Of a DNA stretch of 64,000 nucleotides, positions 19,701 through 27,591 are shown piece by piece. Position numbers and translations under genes: made by a program. How positions within the stretch are numbered: the first letter of the stretch is position 1; each line of letters opens with the position of its first letter. The notes beneath the pieces are model-generated. The model was not told where the DNA came from and did no database searches. It saw nothing but the letters and a program-made list of their open reading frames with translations. This stretch comes from Candidatus Bacteroides pullicola (GTDB taxonomy: Bacteria > Bacteroidota > Bacteroidia > Bacteroidales > Bacteroidaceae), in contig DXCV01000065.1 in NCBI GenBank assembly GCA_019115825.1, positions 1-64,000 of the forward strand, in the 5' to 3' direction.

Positions 19701-20797
19701 CGGGCATCCCGCCCGCCCAACGCGAGAAAATCTTCGAACGCTATTACCAGGTGACCACGCCCGACGGCACAGGCCAGTACAACCGCGGCACGGGCATCGG
19801 ACTCTACTATGCCCGCAACCTTGTCCGCCTGCACCACGGCTACATCCTGAACACCGACCCCGACGAGGGCACCGGCACGCAGTTCATCTTTATCCTGCCT
19901 GTCAACGCCCTGTCCTATACCGACGAAGAGCGCACACCCGACCGCAGTGAACGCCAAGACGAGGCCTTCCCCCTGCCCGTCCCCGCCGCACAAGAGCCTG
20001 CGGAAGCCAAGGAAGAGGAACAAGACAACCGCCAAACCCTCCTGGTGGTGGACGACGACACCGAGGTGGCACACTACCTGCGTGCCTTGCTCGCCCCACA
20101 CTACCGCGTCCTCTGCCGCTTCAGCGCGGACAGTGCCCTCCAGGCCATGCGCGAAGAATCGCCCGACCTGGTGCTGAGCGACATCGTCATGCCCGGCAAG
20201 GACGGCTACGACCTCTGCCGCGAAATCAAGGAAGACCTCCAGTTGTGCCACATCCCTGTCATCCTGCTGACGGCCAAGACTTCGGTGGACGAACAGGTGA
20301 AAGGACTGAACAGTGGCGCAGACGCCTACGTCACCAAACCCTTCGACCCGGAATACCTGCAAGCCTTGGTGCGATCGCAACTGGACAACCGCGCCAAGGT
20401 GCGCAGCCTGCTGGGCCAGGCCACGCAGACCGACGCGCAGGCCAAAGACATGCTACTGCCACAGGACGCCGCCTTCATGACAGACCTCTATCAGCTGATG
20501 GAAAACGAATTGTCCAACCCCGAACTGGACGTGGCGCGCATGACGGACGTGCTGAAGATGTCGCGCACCAAGTTCTACTACAAGGTAAAGGGTCTGACCG
20601 GGGAGAATCCCAGCACTTTCTTCAAGACCTACAAACTGAACCGTGCCGCCGAGCTCATTGCCGAGGGACGGTACACCATCGCCGAGATTGCGGACATGAC
20701 AGGATTCAGCACGCCCTCGCGTTTCACCAAGAATTTCAAGAAGCAATTCGGCGTCGTGCCCAGCGAATACAAACGGAAAGGGACGGCAGGCACCTAA
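16739..20797 (+). CDS. Hybrid two-component system sensor/regulator of the PUL
   Basis: A 1352-residue one-protein sensor kinase and regulator. The N-terminus carries a lipobox-like signal (LLASCARA). Residues about 35-680 are Reg_prop beta-propeller repeats forming the periplasmic glycan sensor, then a Y_Y_Y domain (about 685-760) and a membrane helix (about 765-785). In the cytoplasm come HisKA with phosphorylatable H823 (FFANISHEFRTP), an HATPase (NLMGNALKFTPTGG, GTGIGLYYARN), a receiver with D1148 (LVLSDIVMPGKDGYD) and an AraC-type HTH (about 1250-1350). Divergent from the SusCD operon, it should detect a breakdown product of the target glycan and activate that operon. Confidence 0.95.
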   Translation: MKDFLLCLCLAVSLPVLLASCARASESQEANAGNIQYPLLADELSNQQVNAFAEDAQGHIWIGTFRGLNKYDAYEYQQYYCTDDSLGPQDNQIRALLRDSRGQLWVSSINGLSVYTDQDTFRHIPSDLVNKNGLQLLETRDGRILLNTITSLGVYNSESGRLEYALQRLTQPGIYTATCHVDADNRLWVADPLSIRRYDPDGFRLTDSIAVTGFPDFHYFRPDGTLWLSGNRSLQVFDLRTQTFLPVPEDIARHPVLSRTNVTRIHAYGEHGLLLNTAYDGLFYYDSETGTVSHQDEKGFPFEAPHFDISTFFTDSRGNLWIGSTDQGYAVAYRYKERFNRDNYLRASLQRKSVVSVAADGDNTLWMATRSDGLYDYDLERQKMDRHDIHANQVIVDREGYVWLTTVNNEVWKCRHVQGRLDVVARHEVYLPMSLVQDSRGNILVGTATPYVHILRPGEEHFTQVQVFAAGFTFIPSLLPLDDGKVLVAAFDRPLRLLNPATGRAEPLPIAEGDSERCIRRSLFIPTALCRSARGDIYIGTVSNGLLRYTPSTRRLEPLEGTACTDISSIEEDREGNLWIGTQHGLSKLDVQTGRFANYFTDDGIGGNQFYDRASCRLPDGTLALGGTHGLTFFDPAAATPKRDVPLLFENLKVHNRLMRPDNADACIDRHLSYRPDIHLAHDQNGFSISFAALDYNEFERVHYYYRLEGFDHYWIDARHNREAYYANLPSGTYTFRVRATGNDPGSIQAESAIRVIVRPAPWDTWWAWLLYLLAAATLAGLFIRNLRRIRAEKAAIRRAEQEKEQEQRVNRMNMSFFANISHEFRTPLTMIAGPVRQLCDAPDITGENKSLLLIVWRSVERMLRLVNQMMDFNKLENDALKLKVHPADIIGILRRMTDVFRVNAQDKGINLTATGLEDSYTLWLDEDKAEKIFTNLMGNALKFTPTGGSIRVAFDVVTREEAARLFPLTADDRDTQWAKISVSNTGPGIPPAQREKIFERYYQVTTPDGTGQYNRGTGIGLYYARNLVRLHHGYILNTDPDEGTGTQFIFILPVNALSYTDEERTPDRSERQDEAFPLPVPAAQEPAEAKEEEQDNRQTLLVVDDDTEVAHYLRALLAPHYRVLCRFSADSALQAMREESPDLVLSDIVMPGKDGYDLCREIKEDLQLCHIPVILLTAKTSVDEQVKGLNSGADAYVTKPFDPEYLQALVRSQLDNRAKVRSLLGQATQTDAQAKDMLLPQDAAFMTDLYQLMENELSNPELDVARMTDVLKMSRTKFYYKVKGLTGENPSTFFKTYKLNRAAELIAEGRYTIAEIADMTGFSTPSRFTKNFKKQFGVVPSEYKRKGTAGT

Positions 20798-21072
20798 GGA
20801 AAGGGAACGGGTATAAAAAACCGTTCCGACCCTCACGAGCCAGAACGGAACACAAGTCAATAATACATGAAAAAACGCTATTTAGAGAGAGTTCTATTGT
20901 TGGATTCTCAAATCCGGTTCAAAGATAGATATTCCTTTTGAACCCTGCAAGCATTTCCCGACAAAATTTTGTTTTTTATCGACGAATTGCCCCGAATAAG
21001 GTCAAAAAACGACCATTTAATCCCATAAAACATTTTTTTCCCGCAGGCAGCGGGGATGACAAGGATTTATCG
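20798..21072. other. Non-coding gap after the regulator gene
   Basis: No gene is seen. Weak hairpins are CCGTTC/GAACGG just after the regulator stop and GGTTCAAA/TTTGAACC at about 20918-20944; neither has a convincing T-tract. The rbfA promoter follows. Confidence 0.5.
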
Positions 21073-21081
21073 TACCTTTGC
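21073..21081 (+). promoter_or_regulatory. -7 box of the rbfA operon
   Basis: TACCTTTGC lies 33 bases before the ATG at 21115. It rules out the longer reading frame that opens at 20938, which would start upstream of transcription. Confidence 0.6.
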
Positions 21082-21114
21082 GGAAACGAACCGAAAACAG
21101 ATAAAAGAAGCATT

Positions 21115-21450
21115 ATGGAAACAACCCGACAGAACAAAATAGCCCGCCTGCTGCAAAAGGAACTGGGCGACATCTTCCAGAAGCAGACCCAGGCGACGCA
21201 CGGCGTGCTGGTGTCCGTCAGTGCCGTACGCATCAGTCCGGACCTCAGCGTGGCCCGCGGCTACCTCAGCATTTTCCCGTCGGAACGTGCCGAGGAAATC
21301 CTGAACAACATAAACGCTAACGTCAAGTCCGTCCGCTACGAACTGGGCACCCGCGTACGCCACCAACTGCGCATCATCCCCGAACTGAAGTTCTTCCTGG
21401 ATGACTCGCTGGACTATCTGGAGCTCATCGACGAGCTGCTGAAGAAGTGA
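21115..21450 (+). CDS. rbfA: Ribosome-binding factor A
   Basis: A 111-residue KH-like RNA-binding protein that helps the 30S subunit mature by binding near the 5' helix of 16S rRNA. Family features: METTRQNKIARLLQKELGDIF at the start, VLVSVSAVRISPDLSVARGYLSIFP in the middle and LGTRVRHQLRIIPELKFFLDDSLDYLELIDELLKK at the end. The start is set by the -7 box at 21073; an in-frame extension to 20938 has no family likeness. Its last four bases overlap the GTG of the next gene (GTGA), so the two are translationally coupled. Confidence 0.93.
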   Translation: METTRQNKIARLLQKELGDIFQKQTQATHGVLVSVSAVRISPDLSVARGYLSIFPSERAEEILNNINANVKSVRYELGTRVRHQLRIIPELKFFLDDSLDYLELIDELLKK

Positions 21451-22670
21451 GACTCGCTTATTACATCGCCCGCCGCTATCTCTTCGCACCCAAGAAACAC
21501 CGTGCCGTCAACGTCATCTCCGCCCTGTCTGCCTGTGGAGTGGCGCTGGCCACGGTGGCTTTGGTGTGCACCTTATCCGTGTTCAACGGCTTCCAAGAGA
21601 TGGTGGCGGGCTTCTTTACAGCCTTCGACCCGGAGTTGAAAATCACCGTGCGACACGGCAAGACGTTCGACCCGGCCGATTCATGCCTCCAGGCGGTGCG
21701 CCGCCTGCCCCAAGTGGCTGTCTGGAGCGAGACATTGGAGGAGAATGCTCTTGTGCGCTACCGCAACCGCCAAGTGACAGCCACCGTAAAAGGCGTGGAC
21801 GATGCGTGGCGGCAATTAGCATCGGCGGACAGCCTGCTATATGGCACAGGCGAATTCCTCCTGCAAGATTCCGTGGTCTCCTACGCCGTGCCGGGCGTGG
21901 AACTGATATCCCAACTAGGTTGCGGCATCGGCTTCGTCGATCCGCTGGAACTCTATGCCCCCCGGCCAGGAGCACGTATCAACGTGGCCAATCCCTACGC
22001 CGGTCTGCGCCACGGCTACCTGCATAGTAGCGGCCTCATCTTCATCGTCAATCAGCAAGAGTATGACGCACATTATATATTGACCTCATTGGACTTTGCC
22101 CGTCGGCTCTTCGGCCAGCCGGACCAGGTATCAGCCATCGAACTGCGCCTCGCACCCAATGCGGACACGGACCGCACAAAACATCGCCTTCAGGAACTCC
22201 TCGGCCCGGACTACCTCGTACAGGACCGCTACGAGCAACAAGCCGACGTATTCCGCATCATGGAGAGCGAGAAACTCATCTCCTACCTTTTCTTGACTTT
22301 CATTCTGATTATGGCTTGTTTCAACGTCGTAGGCTCGCTTTCTATGCTGATGCTGGAGAAGCGCGACGATGTGCGTACGCTTTGCAATCTGGGAGCGGAC
22401 GCACGCTTGATACGCCGCATTTTCCGGTGTGAAGGCGGTCTGATTGTGGTGTGCGGCGCAGTCGCCGGAATTGCATCGGGATGGTTGCTGTGCCTGGCGC
22501 AACAGCAGTTCGGACTCATCCGGCTGGGTAGCGCAGGCGAATTTGTCACGGATGCCTTCCCCGTCAGCGTGCAGACGGGGGATATCGTGGTGGTGTTTGT
22601 AACGGTAACGGTAGTCGGCGGATTGTCGGTATGGCAGGCAGTGAAGTATTTGGGCAGACGGTTGCTATAA
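21447..22670 (+). CDS. FtsX/LolC-like ABC transporter permease
   Basis: A 407-residue inner-membrane permease of the LolC/LolE/MacB type. It has an N-terminal helix after a short cytoplasmic start (YIARRYLFAPKKHRAVNVISALSACGVALATVALVCTL), a large periplasmic MacB-like domain (about 50-265), and three C-terminal helices forming the FtsX domain. In lipoprotein export such proteins pull lipoproteins from the inner membrane for LolA. The start is GTG at 21447, overlapping the rbfA stop by four bases, the usual order in Bacteroidales. No ATPase gene is adjacent, so its partner is encoded elsewhere. Confidence 0.88.
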   Translation: MRLAYYIARRYLFAPKKHRAVNVISALSACGVALATVALVCTLSVFNGFQEMVAGFFTAFDPELKITVRHGKTFDPADSCLQAVRRLPQVAVWSETLEENALVRYRNRQVTATVKGVDDAWRQLASADSLLYGTGEFLLQDSVVSYAVPGVELISQLGCGIGFVDPLELYAPRPGARINVANPYAGLRHGYLHSSGLIFIVNQQEYDAHYILTSLDFARRLFGQPDQVSAIELRLAPNADTDRTKHRLQELLGPDYLVQDRYEQQADVFRIMESEKLISYLFLTFILIMACFNVVGSLSMLMLEKRDDVRTLCNLGADARLIRRIFRCEGGLIVVCGAVAGIASGWLLCLAQQQFGLIRLGSAGEFVTDAFPVSVQTGDIVVVFVTVTVVGGLSVWQAVKYLGRRLL

Positions 22671-23303
22671 CCCCTCTTTCTTCCGTATTAGCGTCAGTCC
22701 GTCGCGCAGCGGCAATATCACCTTCTCCACGCGCGTGTCCTGGGCTACCAAGTCGTTGAAGGCCTGGATGCCCCGTGTCTGGAGGTCGGACGGACGAGGA
22801 TTAGGGTCGAGCACATGGCCGTCCCACAGGGTGTTGTCCGCAATGATGTAGCCTCCGGGACGGAGACAGGACAACACCATCTCATAATACTCCACATACT
22901 TGCGCTTGTCCGCGTCAATGTAGGCCAGGTCGAAGGTCAGGCCCAGGCGGGGCACCTCCGCCAGCGCGTCGCCAATGCGGAAGTCGATGCGGTCTGCCCA
23001 AGGCGAATGCTCCAGCCACGGGCGGGTGAAGTCCTCCTGCTCATCGTTCACCTCGAAGGTGTAGAGCTTGGCGCCTTCCTCCAATCCCTCTGCCAGGCAG
23101 AGGGCGGAGTAGCCGCTATACGTTCCCAATTCCAACACGAGGCGCGGACGAATCATCTGCACCAGCATTTTCAACAAACGGCCCTGGAGATGTCCCGACG
23201 CCATACGCGGATAGAGCAGTCGCAGGTGCGTGTCGCGGTAGAGAGCGTGCAGGTAGTCGCTCTCAGGGTCGATGTGGGAAAGGATATAGTCGTCAAGCGT
23301 CAT
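22665..23303 (-). CDS. Class I SAM-dependent O-methyltransferase (family 3)
   Basis: A 212-residue methyltransferase of the catechol/caffeoyl-CoA O-methyltransferase-like family. The SAM site shows VLELGTYSGYSALCLAEGL followed by an acidic residue in YTFEVNDEQ, and the metal/SAM motif is DLAYIDADKRKYVEYYE. No transmembrane segment. It overlaps the upstream pyruvate kinase gene by four bases and so is co-transcribed with it. It is not part of the later pigment cluster. The natural acceptor is unknown. Confidence 0.87.
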   Translation of the reverse strand: MTLDDYILSHIDPESDYLHALYRDTHLRLLYPRMASGHLQGRLLKMLVQMIRPRLVLELGTYSGYSALCLAEGLEEGAKLYTFEVNDEQEDFTRPWLEHSPWADRIDFRIGDALAEVPRLGLTFDLAYIDADKRKYVEYYEMVLSCLRPGGYIIADNTLWDGHVLDPNPRPSDLQTRGIQAFNDLVAQDTRVEKVILPLRDGLTLIRKKEGL

Positions 23304-24757
23304 AGGTATCGGTTGCTGTTCGGCAGCGCATAGTCGTCGGCATACTTCAACACATCCTCCACGACATTGATTTCGAGGAAGGAAGTCTGCGTGCCCGCCT
23401 TGCCGCTGCTCAGGTAGCCTACCATGTCTGTGGGTTGCAGCTTACCGTCGTTCAGCAGGCGGCGCAGGGCGGCGAAGTAATATTGCTGTCCGTTGGCCAG
23501 CTCGGGCATGTAGATGGCCTCCACGCCGTAGGACAGGGCGAGGTGGCGCATGGTCTTCTCCTTATAGCAGATGGCCAGGACGGGATACTTGCCGCGGAAG
23601 GCAGCCAGGTTGCGCGCGGTGCGGCCGCTATAGCTGTCCGTGATGATGGCGCGGATGCGCAGCTTGATGGTAGCCTTGACGGCCTGCTTGGCCAGGAAGG
23701 CGGTGACGTCGTTGCTGTTCTCGTCCAAGGGGATGCGGATGTCGTTGTCGGGCAACTTGTCCTGCTCGGCCTGGGCGGCAATCTTGGTCATGGTCTTGAC
23801 AGCCTCCACGGGATACTTGCCGTAGGCAGTCTCGCCACTCAGCATCAGGGCGTCCGTGCGGTAGTAGATGGCGTTGGCGATGTCGGTCACCTCGGCGCGG
23901 GTGGGGCGCGGGTTGTTGATCATCGTGTGCAGCATCTGCGTGGCCACGATGACGGGCTTCTTGGCCAGGATGCACTTGCGGATGAGGATGCGCTGGATGC
24001 CCGGAATGCGCTCTTGCGGCACTTCGATGCCCAGGTCGCCACGGGCAATCATCACGCCGTCGGCCACTTCGAGGATTTCGTCAATGTTGTCCACGCCCTC
24101 CTGGTTCTCAATCTTGGCGATGATGCGGATGTCGCTGCCCTTCGCGTCGAGTATCTCCTTGATGTCCAGCACGTCTTGTTTGTTGCGCACGAAAGAGTGT
24201 GCAATGAAGTCGATGTCGCGGTCGATGGCATAGTCAATGTTGCGGCGGTCGCGCTCGGTCAGCGAAGGCAGATTGATGCGCACGCCGGGCACGTTGACGC
24301 TCTTGCGACTGCCCAGGGTGGCTTCGTTCTGCACCTCGCAGAGCAGGGCATCGGCGGTCTTGTCCACCACGGCCAGCTCCAGGTCGCCATCGTCAATGAG
24401 GACATGACCGCCCACGCAGACATCGCGCACAAAGTCGGGATAGCTGACGGCGATGCACTCGCGGGTAGTCTCTCGCGCAGGATCGCCAACGATTTGCACG
24501 CGGTCGCCCGCATGAAACTCGATGGGAGCGGCAGAAGCGGTGGTGCGCACCTCAGGTCCCTTGGTATCCATCAGGATGGCAATGCGGTTGGAAACGGCAC
24601 GCGTGTTATTGACGAGCTTGTCCAACCCCTCGAAATCCAGATGCGCAGTGTTGAGGCGGACGACGTTCATCCCCGCCTCGAAGAGTTGGCGTATGAAATC
24701 CACCTCGCAACGCTTGTCGGAGATGGTGGCTACAATCTTAGTCTGTTTCAGTAACAT
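23300..24757 (-). CDS. pyk: Pyruvate kinase
   Basis: A 485-residue enzyme of lower glycolysis transferring phosphate from phosphoenolpyruvate to ADP. Family landmarks: KIVATISDKR and GMNVVRLNTAH at the N-terminus, MDTKGPEVRT, the B-domain (about 70-165), IAKIENQEGVDNIDEI with the catalytic Lys, GVMIARGDLGIEVPQERIP and KPVIVATQMLHTMINNPRPTRAEVTDIANAI. The C-terminal regulatory domain is complete. It is first in a two-gene unit with the O-methyltransferase. The 130-base gap upstream holds a family B repeat array and no clear promoter box. Confidence 0.96.
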   Translation of the reverse strand: MLLKQTKIVATISDKRCEVDFIRQLFEAGMNVVRLNTAHLDFEGLDKLVNNTRAVSNRIAILMDTKGPEVRTTASAAPIEFHAGDRVQIVGDPARETTRECIAVSYPDFVRDVCVGGHVLIDDGDLELAVVDKTADALLCEVQNEATLGSRKSVNVPGVRINLPSLTERDRRNIDYAIDRDIDFIAHSFVRNKQDVLDIKEILDAKGSDIRIIAKIENQEGVDNIDEILEVADGVMIARGDLGIEVPQERIPGIQRILIRKCILAKKPVIVATQMLHTMINNPRPTRAEVTDIANAIYYRTDALMLSGETAYGKYPVEAVKTMTKIAAQAEQDKLPDNDIRIPLDENSNDVTAFLAKQAVKATIKLRIRAIITDSYSGRTARNLAAFRGKYPVLAICYKEKTMRHLALSYGVEAIYMPELANGQQYYFAALRRLLNDGKLQPTDMVGYLSSGKAGTQTSFLEINVVEDVLKYADDYALPNSNRYL

Positions 24758-24814
24758 ATCTTTTTACCTTATTAAATACTACAATATAAGAATTTCCCAT
24801 TTTATCCGGCGGTA

Positions 24815-24886
24815 TCGCCGTCCACGGGCGGGCGTACCTCCGTCCACGGGCGCAGGTATCGCTGTCCACGGGCGCAGGCATACCCC
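24815..24886. repeat. Intergenic array with 22-bp period, family B (copy 1)
   Basis: The core CACGGGCG occurs at 24823, 24845 and 24867, exactly 22 bp apart, each preceded by GTC and by a GTAT or GTAC-type start. The unit contains a near-palindrome CGTCCACGGGCG. The array ends in CATACC, mirroring the GGTAT at its start, and lies between aroQ and pyk. Confidence 0.75.
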
Positions 24887-24887
24887 A

Positions 24888-25313
24888 TCAATCCCAGCCG
24901 AGCAACCCCTCCAGGGCCAGGCGGTAGGAGTCCAGGCCGAAGCCACAGATCACACCGCGGCAGGCACAGGCAATCATCGACACATGGCGATACTCTTCGC
25001 GGGCGTGCACATTGCTGATATGTACCTCGACCACGGGGGCCGGGACGGCACGGATGGCATCCTGCAAGGCAATGGACGTATGGGTGTAGGCACCGGCGTT
25101 GAGGATGATGCCATCACAGTCGAACCCCACCTCGTGAATACAGTTGATAAGTTCACCTTCCACGTTGGACTGGAAATACTCTATCCGCACGTCCGGATAG
25201 CGGCGGCGCAGGTCGGCCAGGTAGTCGTCGAACGGTCTGGCACCGTAAACGCCCGGCTCGCGGCGGCCCAGCAGATTGAGATTGGGGCCGTTGATGATTT
25301 GAATCTTCTTCAT
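24888..25313 (-). CDS. aroQ: 3-dehydroquinate dehydratase, type II
   Basis: A 141-residue type II dehydroquinase, the third step of the shikimate pathway. Motifs: IQIINGPNLNLLGRREPGVYG with the catalytic Tyr, YFQSNVEGELINCIHEV, GIILNAGAYTHTSIALQDAI, VEVHISNVHAREEYRHVS and GFGLDSYRLALEGLL. The ATG at 25313 (MKKIQIINGPN) is the family start; the open frame upstream to 25463 lies beyond its promoter. It diverges from xerD with only 49 bases between start codons, and the two -7 boxes face each other there. Confidence 0.95.
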   Translation of the reverse strand: MKKIQIINGPNLNLLGRREPGVYGARPFDDYLADLRRRYPDVRIEYFQSNVEGELINCIHEVGFDCDGIILNAGAYTHTSIALQDAIRAVPAPVVEVHISNVHAREEYRHVSMIACACRGVICGFGLDSYRLALEGLLGWD

Positions 25314-25331
25314 ATTATCCTGTATTTGCAC

Positions 25332-25352
25332 TATCTTTGCCGTGCAAAGGTA
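25332..25352. promoter_or_regulatory. Overlapping face-to-face promoters of aroQ and xerD
   Basis: TATCTTTGC (25332-25340, plus) serves xerD and TACCTTTGC on the minus strand (25344-25352) serves aroQ. With a three-base centre they make an inverted repeat CTTTGC-CGT-GCAAAG. Each transcript would start inside or beyond the other promoter, so the two should exclude one another. Spacing to -33 elements is poor on both sides. Confidence 0.65.
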
Positions 25353-25362
25353 CGGAAAAGAT

Positions 25363-26313
25363 ATGGAATCTGCATCAAAAAACAAAAATAAGGAACAAAA
25401 CGCACAGATTATCAAAGAATACGTGCAATGGCTGAAGCTGGAGAAATCACTATCGCCCAACACCGTGGACGCCTATCAACGCGACCTACGGAAGCTGCTG
25501 GACTTCCTCCGCGTGGAGGGCATCGACTTCCTGGACGTGCGGCTGGACGACCTGCAACGCTTCAGCGCGGGCCTGCACGACATCGGCATCCATCCCCGCT
25601 CGCAGGCGCGCATCCTGTCCGGCGTCAAGTCGTTCTACCACTTCCTGGTGCTGGCGGACCACCTGGAGGCCGACCCCGCCGAACTGCTGGAAGGCCCGAA
25701 AATCGGCCTCCACCTGCCCGAGGTACTGACCGTGGAGGAGATAGACCGCATCATCGACGCCGTGGACATGGACAAGCCCGAGGGACAGCGCAACCGCGCC
25801 ATCATCGAGACGCTATACAGCTGCGGCCTGCGCGTCAGCGAGCTGTGCGGCCTGCGCCTCAGCGACCTCTACTTCGACGAGCAGTTCATCCGCGTGGAGG
25901 GCAAGGGCGGCAAGCAGCGCCTGGTGCCCATCTCCGGCCGCGCCATCAAAGAAATCAGCTACTGGCTCCTGGACCGCAGCCACGGCCGCATCAAGCCCGG
26001 CAACGAGGACTACATCTTCTTGGCCCGCTGGGGCAACCGCATCTCGCGCATCATGGTCTTCCACCTGGTCAAGGAGCTGGCGGACCGCGCCGGCATCGCC
26101 AAGACCATCAGCCCCCACACCTTCCGCCACTCCTTCGCCACCCACCTGCTGGAAGGCGGGGCCAACCTGCGCGCCATCCAGGAGATGCTGGGCCACGAAT
26201 CCATCGCCACCACCGAGATATATACCCACATCGACCGCCAGATGCTACGCAGCGAAATCATCCTGCACCATCCAAGAAACATCAAGTATGCAGAAGAACA
26301 TAAGGGAGGCTAA
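25363..26313 (+). CDS. xerD: Tyrosine recombinase XerD
   Basis: A 316-residue tyrosine recombinase resolving chromosome dimers at dif with XerC. It has an N-terminal SAM-like core-binding domain (about 15-105, KSLSPNTVDAYQRDLRKLLDFL) and a catalytic domain with Arg in YSCGLRVSELCGL, Lys in GKGGKQRLVPIS, HTFRHSFATHLLEGGANLR and LGHESIATTEIYTHID containing the tyrosine nucleophile. ATG 25363 is chosen over GTG 25342 because the GTG lies next to the -7 box and upstream of transcription. Housekeeping type, not linked to a mobile element. Confidence 0.93.
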   Translation: MESASKNKNKEQNAQIIKEYVQWLKLEKSLSPNTVDAYQRDLRKLLDFLRVEGIDFLDVRLDDLQRFSAGLHDIGIHPRSQARILSGVKSFYHFLVLADHLEADPAELLEGPKIGLHLPEVLTVEEIDRIIDAVDMDKPEGQRNRAIIETLYSCGLRVSELCGLRLSDLYFDEQFIRVEGKGGKQRLVPISGRAIKEISYWLLDRSHGRIKPGNEDYIFLARWGNRISRIMVFHLVKELADRAGIAKTISPHTFRHSFATHLLEGGANLRAIQEMLGHESIATTEIYTHIDRQMLRSEIILHHPRNIKYAEEHKGG

Positions 26314-26469
26314 AAAGAGTTAGGCAGAATCTACAAAACGTTCCGCAAAAATCTCACTCCTGATTTTACTTTCATTTCCTTGTCGGGTCTTTGATATAGA
26401 ACGTCCACTCAAACGAGATCATAAAGGGGAACGTAAGAAAAGTAATGTATGACATAATATTCAAAGATT

Positions 26470-26715
26470 ATGAAACCAACAGGAAAACTGAAAATCGCAA
26501 TGGTAGTGATTGCCGGAATGGCAATGATGCTTGCTTCTTGTACCACGGTGTACAGACATCCGCGACCTCATCGCCACCATCCGCATCATCCGCACCGTCA
26601 CAAGGTGGTGATTATCGCAGAGCAGACTACAAGGACAGGACAAAATACGGATTGTATCACCTTTGAAGAGTGTTTGGCTATGACCGAACCGGATTCTTAT
26701 GGCAGCACTGAATGA
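26470..26715 (+). CDS. Small histidine-rich lipoprotein
   Basis: An 81-residue protein with a lipoprotein signal (MAMMLASC, Cys about residue 24) and then a His/Pro/Arg-rich run (about 29-44) with around eight histidines. Such a run could bind zinc, nickel or copper at the membrane surface. The C-terminal half has no known domain. The gene overlaps the sigma-factor start by 17 bases, so it is the first gene of that operon. I recognise no named family. Confidence 0.7.
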   Translation: MKPTGKLKIAMVVIAGMAMMLASCTTVYRHPRPHRHHPHHPHRHKVVIIAEQTTRTGQNTDCITFEECLAMTEPDSYGSTE

Positions 26716-27241
26716 TGCGGATATCGTTTCAGCTCTTAATAAAGATGCCGAAAGTGGGTTCCGGCTCTTGATGGCGAAATATAAGGAGGCTGTATATTGG
26801 CACATCCGCCGACTGGTCGTTTCACACGATGATGCGCAGGATGCAGCCCAAGAGACGTTTGTCCGCATATTCCGTTCTTTCCGTCAGTTCAAAGGGGATT
26901 GCTCGTTCAGTGCATGGATTTACCGGATTGCCACCAACGAAGCCCTGCGTATATTGGAGCGCAGGAAGGACGAGCGGCTTTCCTTGGATGACCCGGAAGC
27001 CGTGACAAGCAGCCTGATGGCTGACGAATATGTGGATTACAGCGACTTAGAAGCGGTGAAACTTCAAAAGGCCATCCTGTCGTTGCCCACCAAGCAGCAA
27101 CTGGCTTTCAACCTGCGCTACTACGATGAACTGGGGTATGACGAGATAGCCGCCATTACAAACTCCACGGCAGCCAATGTGAAGTCGAACTATCACATCG
27201 CCAAGGAGAAGATAATCAAGTATATGAACTCAACAGATTAA
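26699..27241 (+). CDS. ECF-type RNA polymerase sigma factor
   Basis: A 180-residue extracytoplasmic-function sigma factor. Region 2 spans about 20-90 (YKEAVYWHIRRLVVSHDDAQDAAQETFVRIFRSF, FSAWIYRIATNEALR) and region 4 about 120-175 (LPTKQQLAFNLRYYDELGYDEIAAITNSTAANVKSNYHIAKEKI). The ATG at 26699 overlaps the lipoprotein gene. A membrane protein gene starts five bases after its stop and a periplasmic Spy-like gene follows, a typical sigma / anti-sigma / target arrangement for envelope stress or metal sensing. Confidence 0.93.
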   Translation: MAALNDADIVSALNKDAESGFRLLMAKYKEAVYWHIRRLVVSHDDAQDAAQETFVRIFRSFRQFKGDCSFSAWIYRIATNEALRILERRKDERLSLDDPEAVTSSLMADEYVDYSDLEAVKLQKAILSLPTKQQLAFNLRYYDELGYDEIAAITNSTAANVKSNYHIAKEKIIKYMNSTD

Positions 27242-27246
27242 AGGAT

Positions 27247-27579
27247 ATGGAAAAAGAATTTGACTTCAACCGGATAGGGAAACGCATGCCTTACAAGACA
27301 CCGAAAGGTTTCCTTGATGAAATGGAAGCCAATGTGTGGAAAGAGGTGCAAAATGAACTTCCCCAAAAGCTGGGGCGCAAGACATTCCGTCTGCGTATGT
27401 TTGCCGGAGCTATGGCTGTAGCTGCAAGTATAGCCTTGCTGCTCGTGTTCCATCCATTCTCCCCCAAGGAGCAAACCGACAGCTTTTCCCATGTGGAGCA
27501 GGCATTTGCCAACCTGAGCCAAGAAGACCAAGCTTACATGCTTGCTGTTTATCAAGAAGATATATTTATGAACGAATAA
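27247..27579 (+). CDS. Putative anti-sigma factor, single-pass membrane protein
   Basis: A 110-residue protein with a cytoplasmic N-terminal part (about 1-55, MEKEFDFNRIGKRMPYKTPKGFLDEMEANVW), one membrane helix (about 58-75, MFAGAMAVAASIALLLVF) and a short acidic periplasmic tail. Position directly after the sigma gene, topology and size fit an anti-sigma factor. No zinc-binding HxxxCxxC motif is seen, so it is not a ZAS-type protein. The assignment is by context. Confidence 0.7.
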   Translation: MEKEFDFNRIGKRMPYKTPKGFLDEMEANVWKEVQNELPQKLGRKTFRLRMFAGAMAVAASIALLLVFHPFSPKEQTDSFSHVEQAFANLSQEDQAYMLAVYQEDIFMNE

Positions 27580-27591
27580 AAAGTAATAACA

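Noticed and set aside
18494-20380. Long minus-strand open frame (628 codons) opposite the regulator gene
   Set aside because: Shadow of a GC-rich gene; the plus-strand frame has all domains of a hybrid two-component system.
20938-21114. N-terminal extension of rbfA
   Set aside because: It precedes the -7 box at 21073 and has no family likeness.
22665-23303. O-methyltransferase as part of the pigment cluster
   Set aside because: It is coupled to pyruvate kinase 20 kb away and on the other strand; the cluster has its own methyltransferase at 47450.
23435-24754. Long plus-strand open frame opposite pyruvate kinase
   Set aside because: Shadow frame; the minus strand encodes complete pyruvate kinase.
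25342-25362. GTG start for xerD
   Set aside because: It lies directly after the -7 box, upstream of the expected transcript start; ATG 25363 fits.
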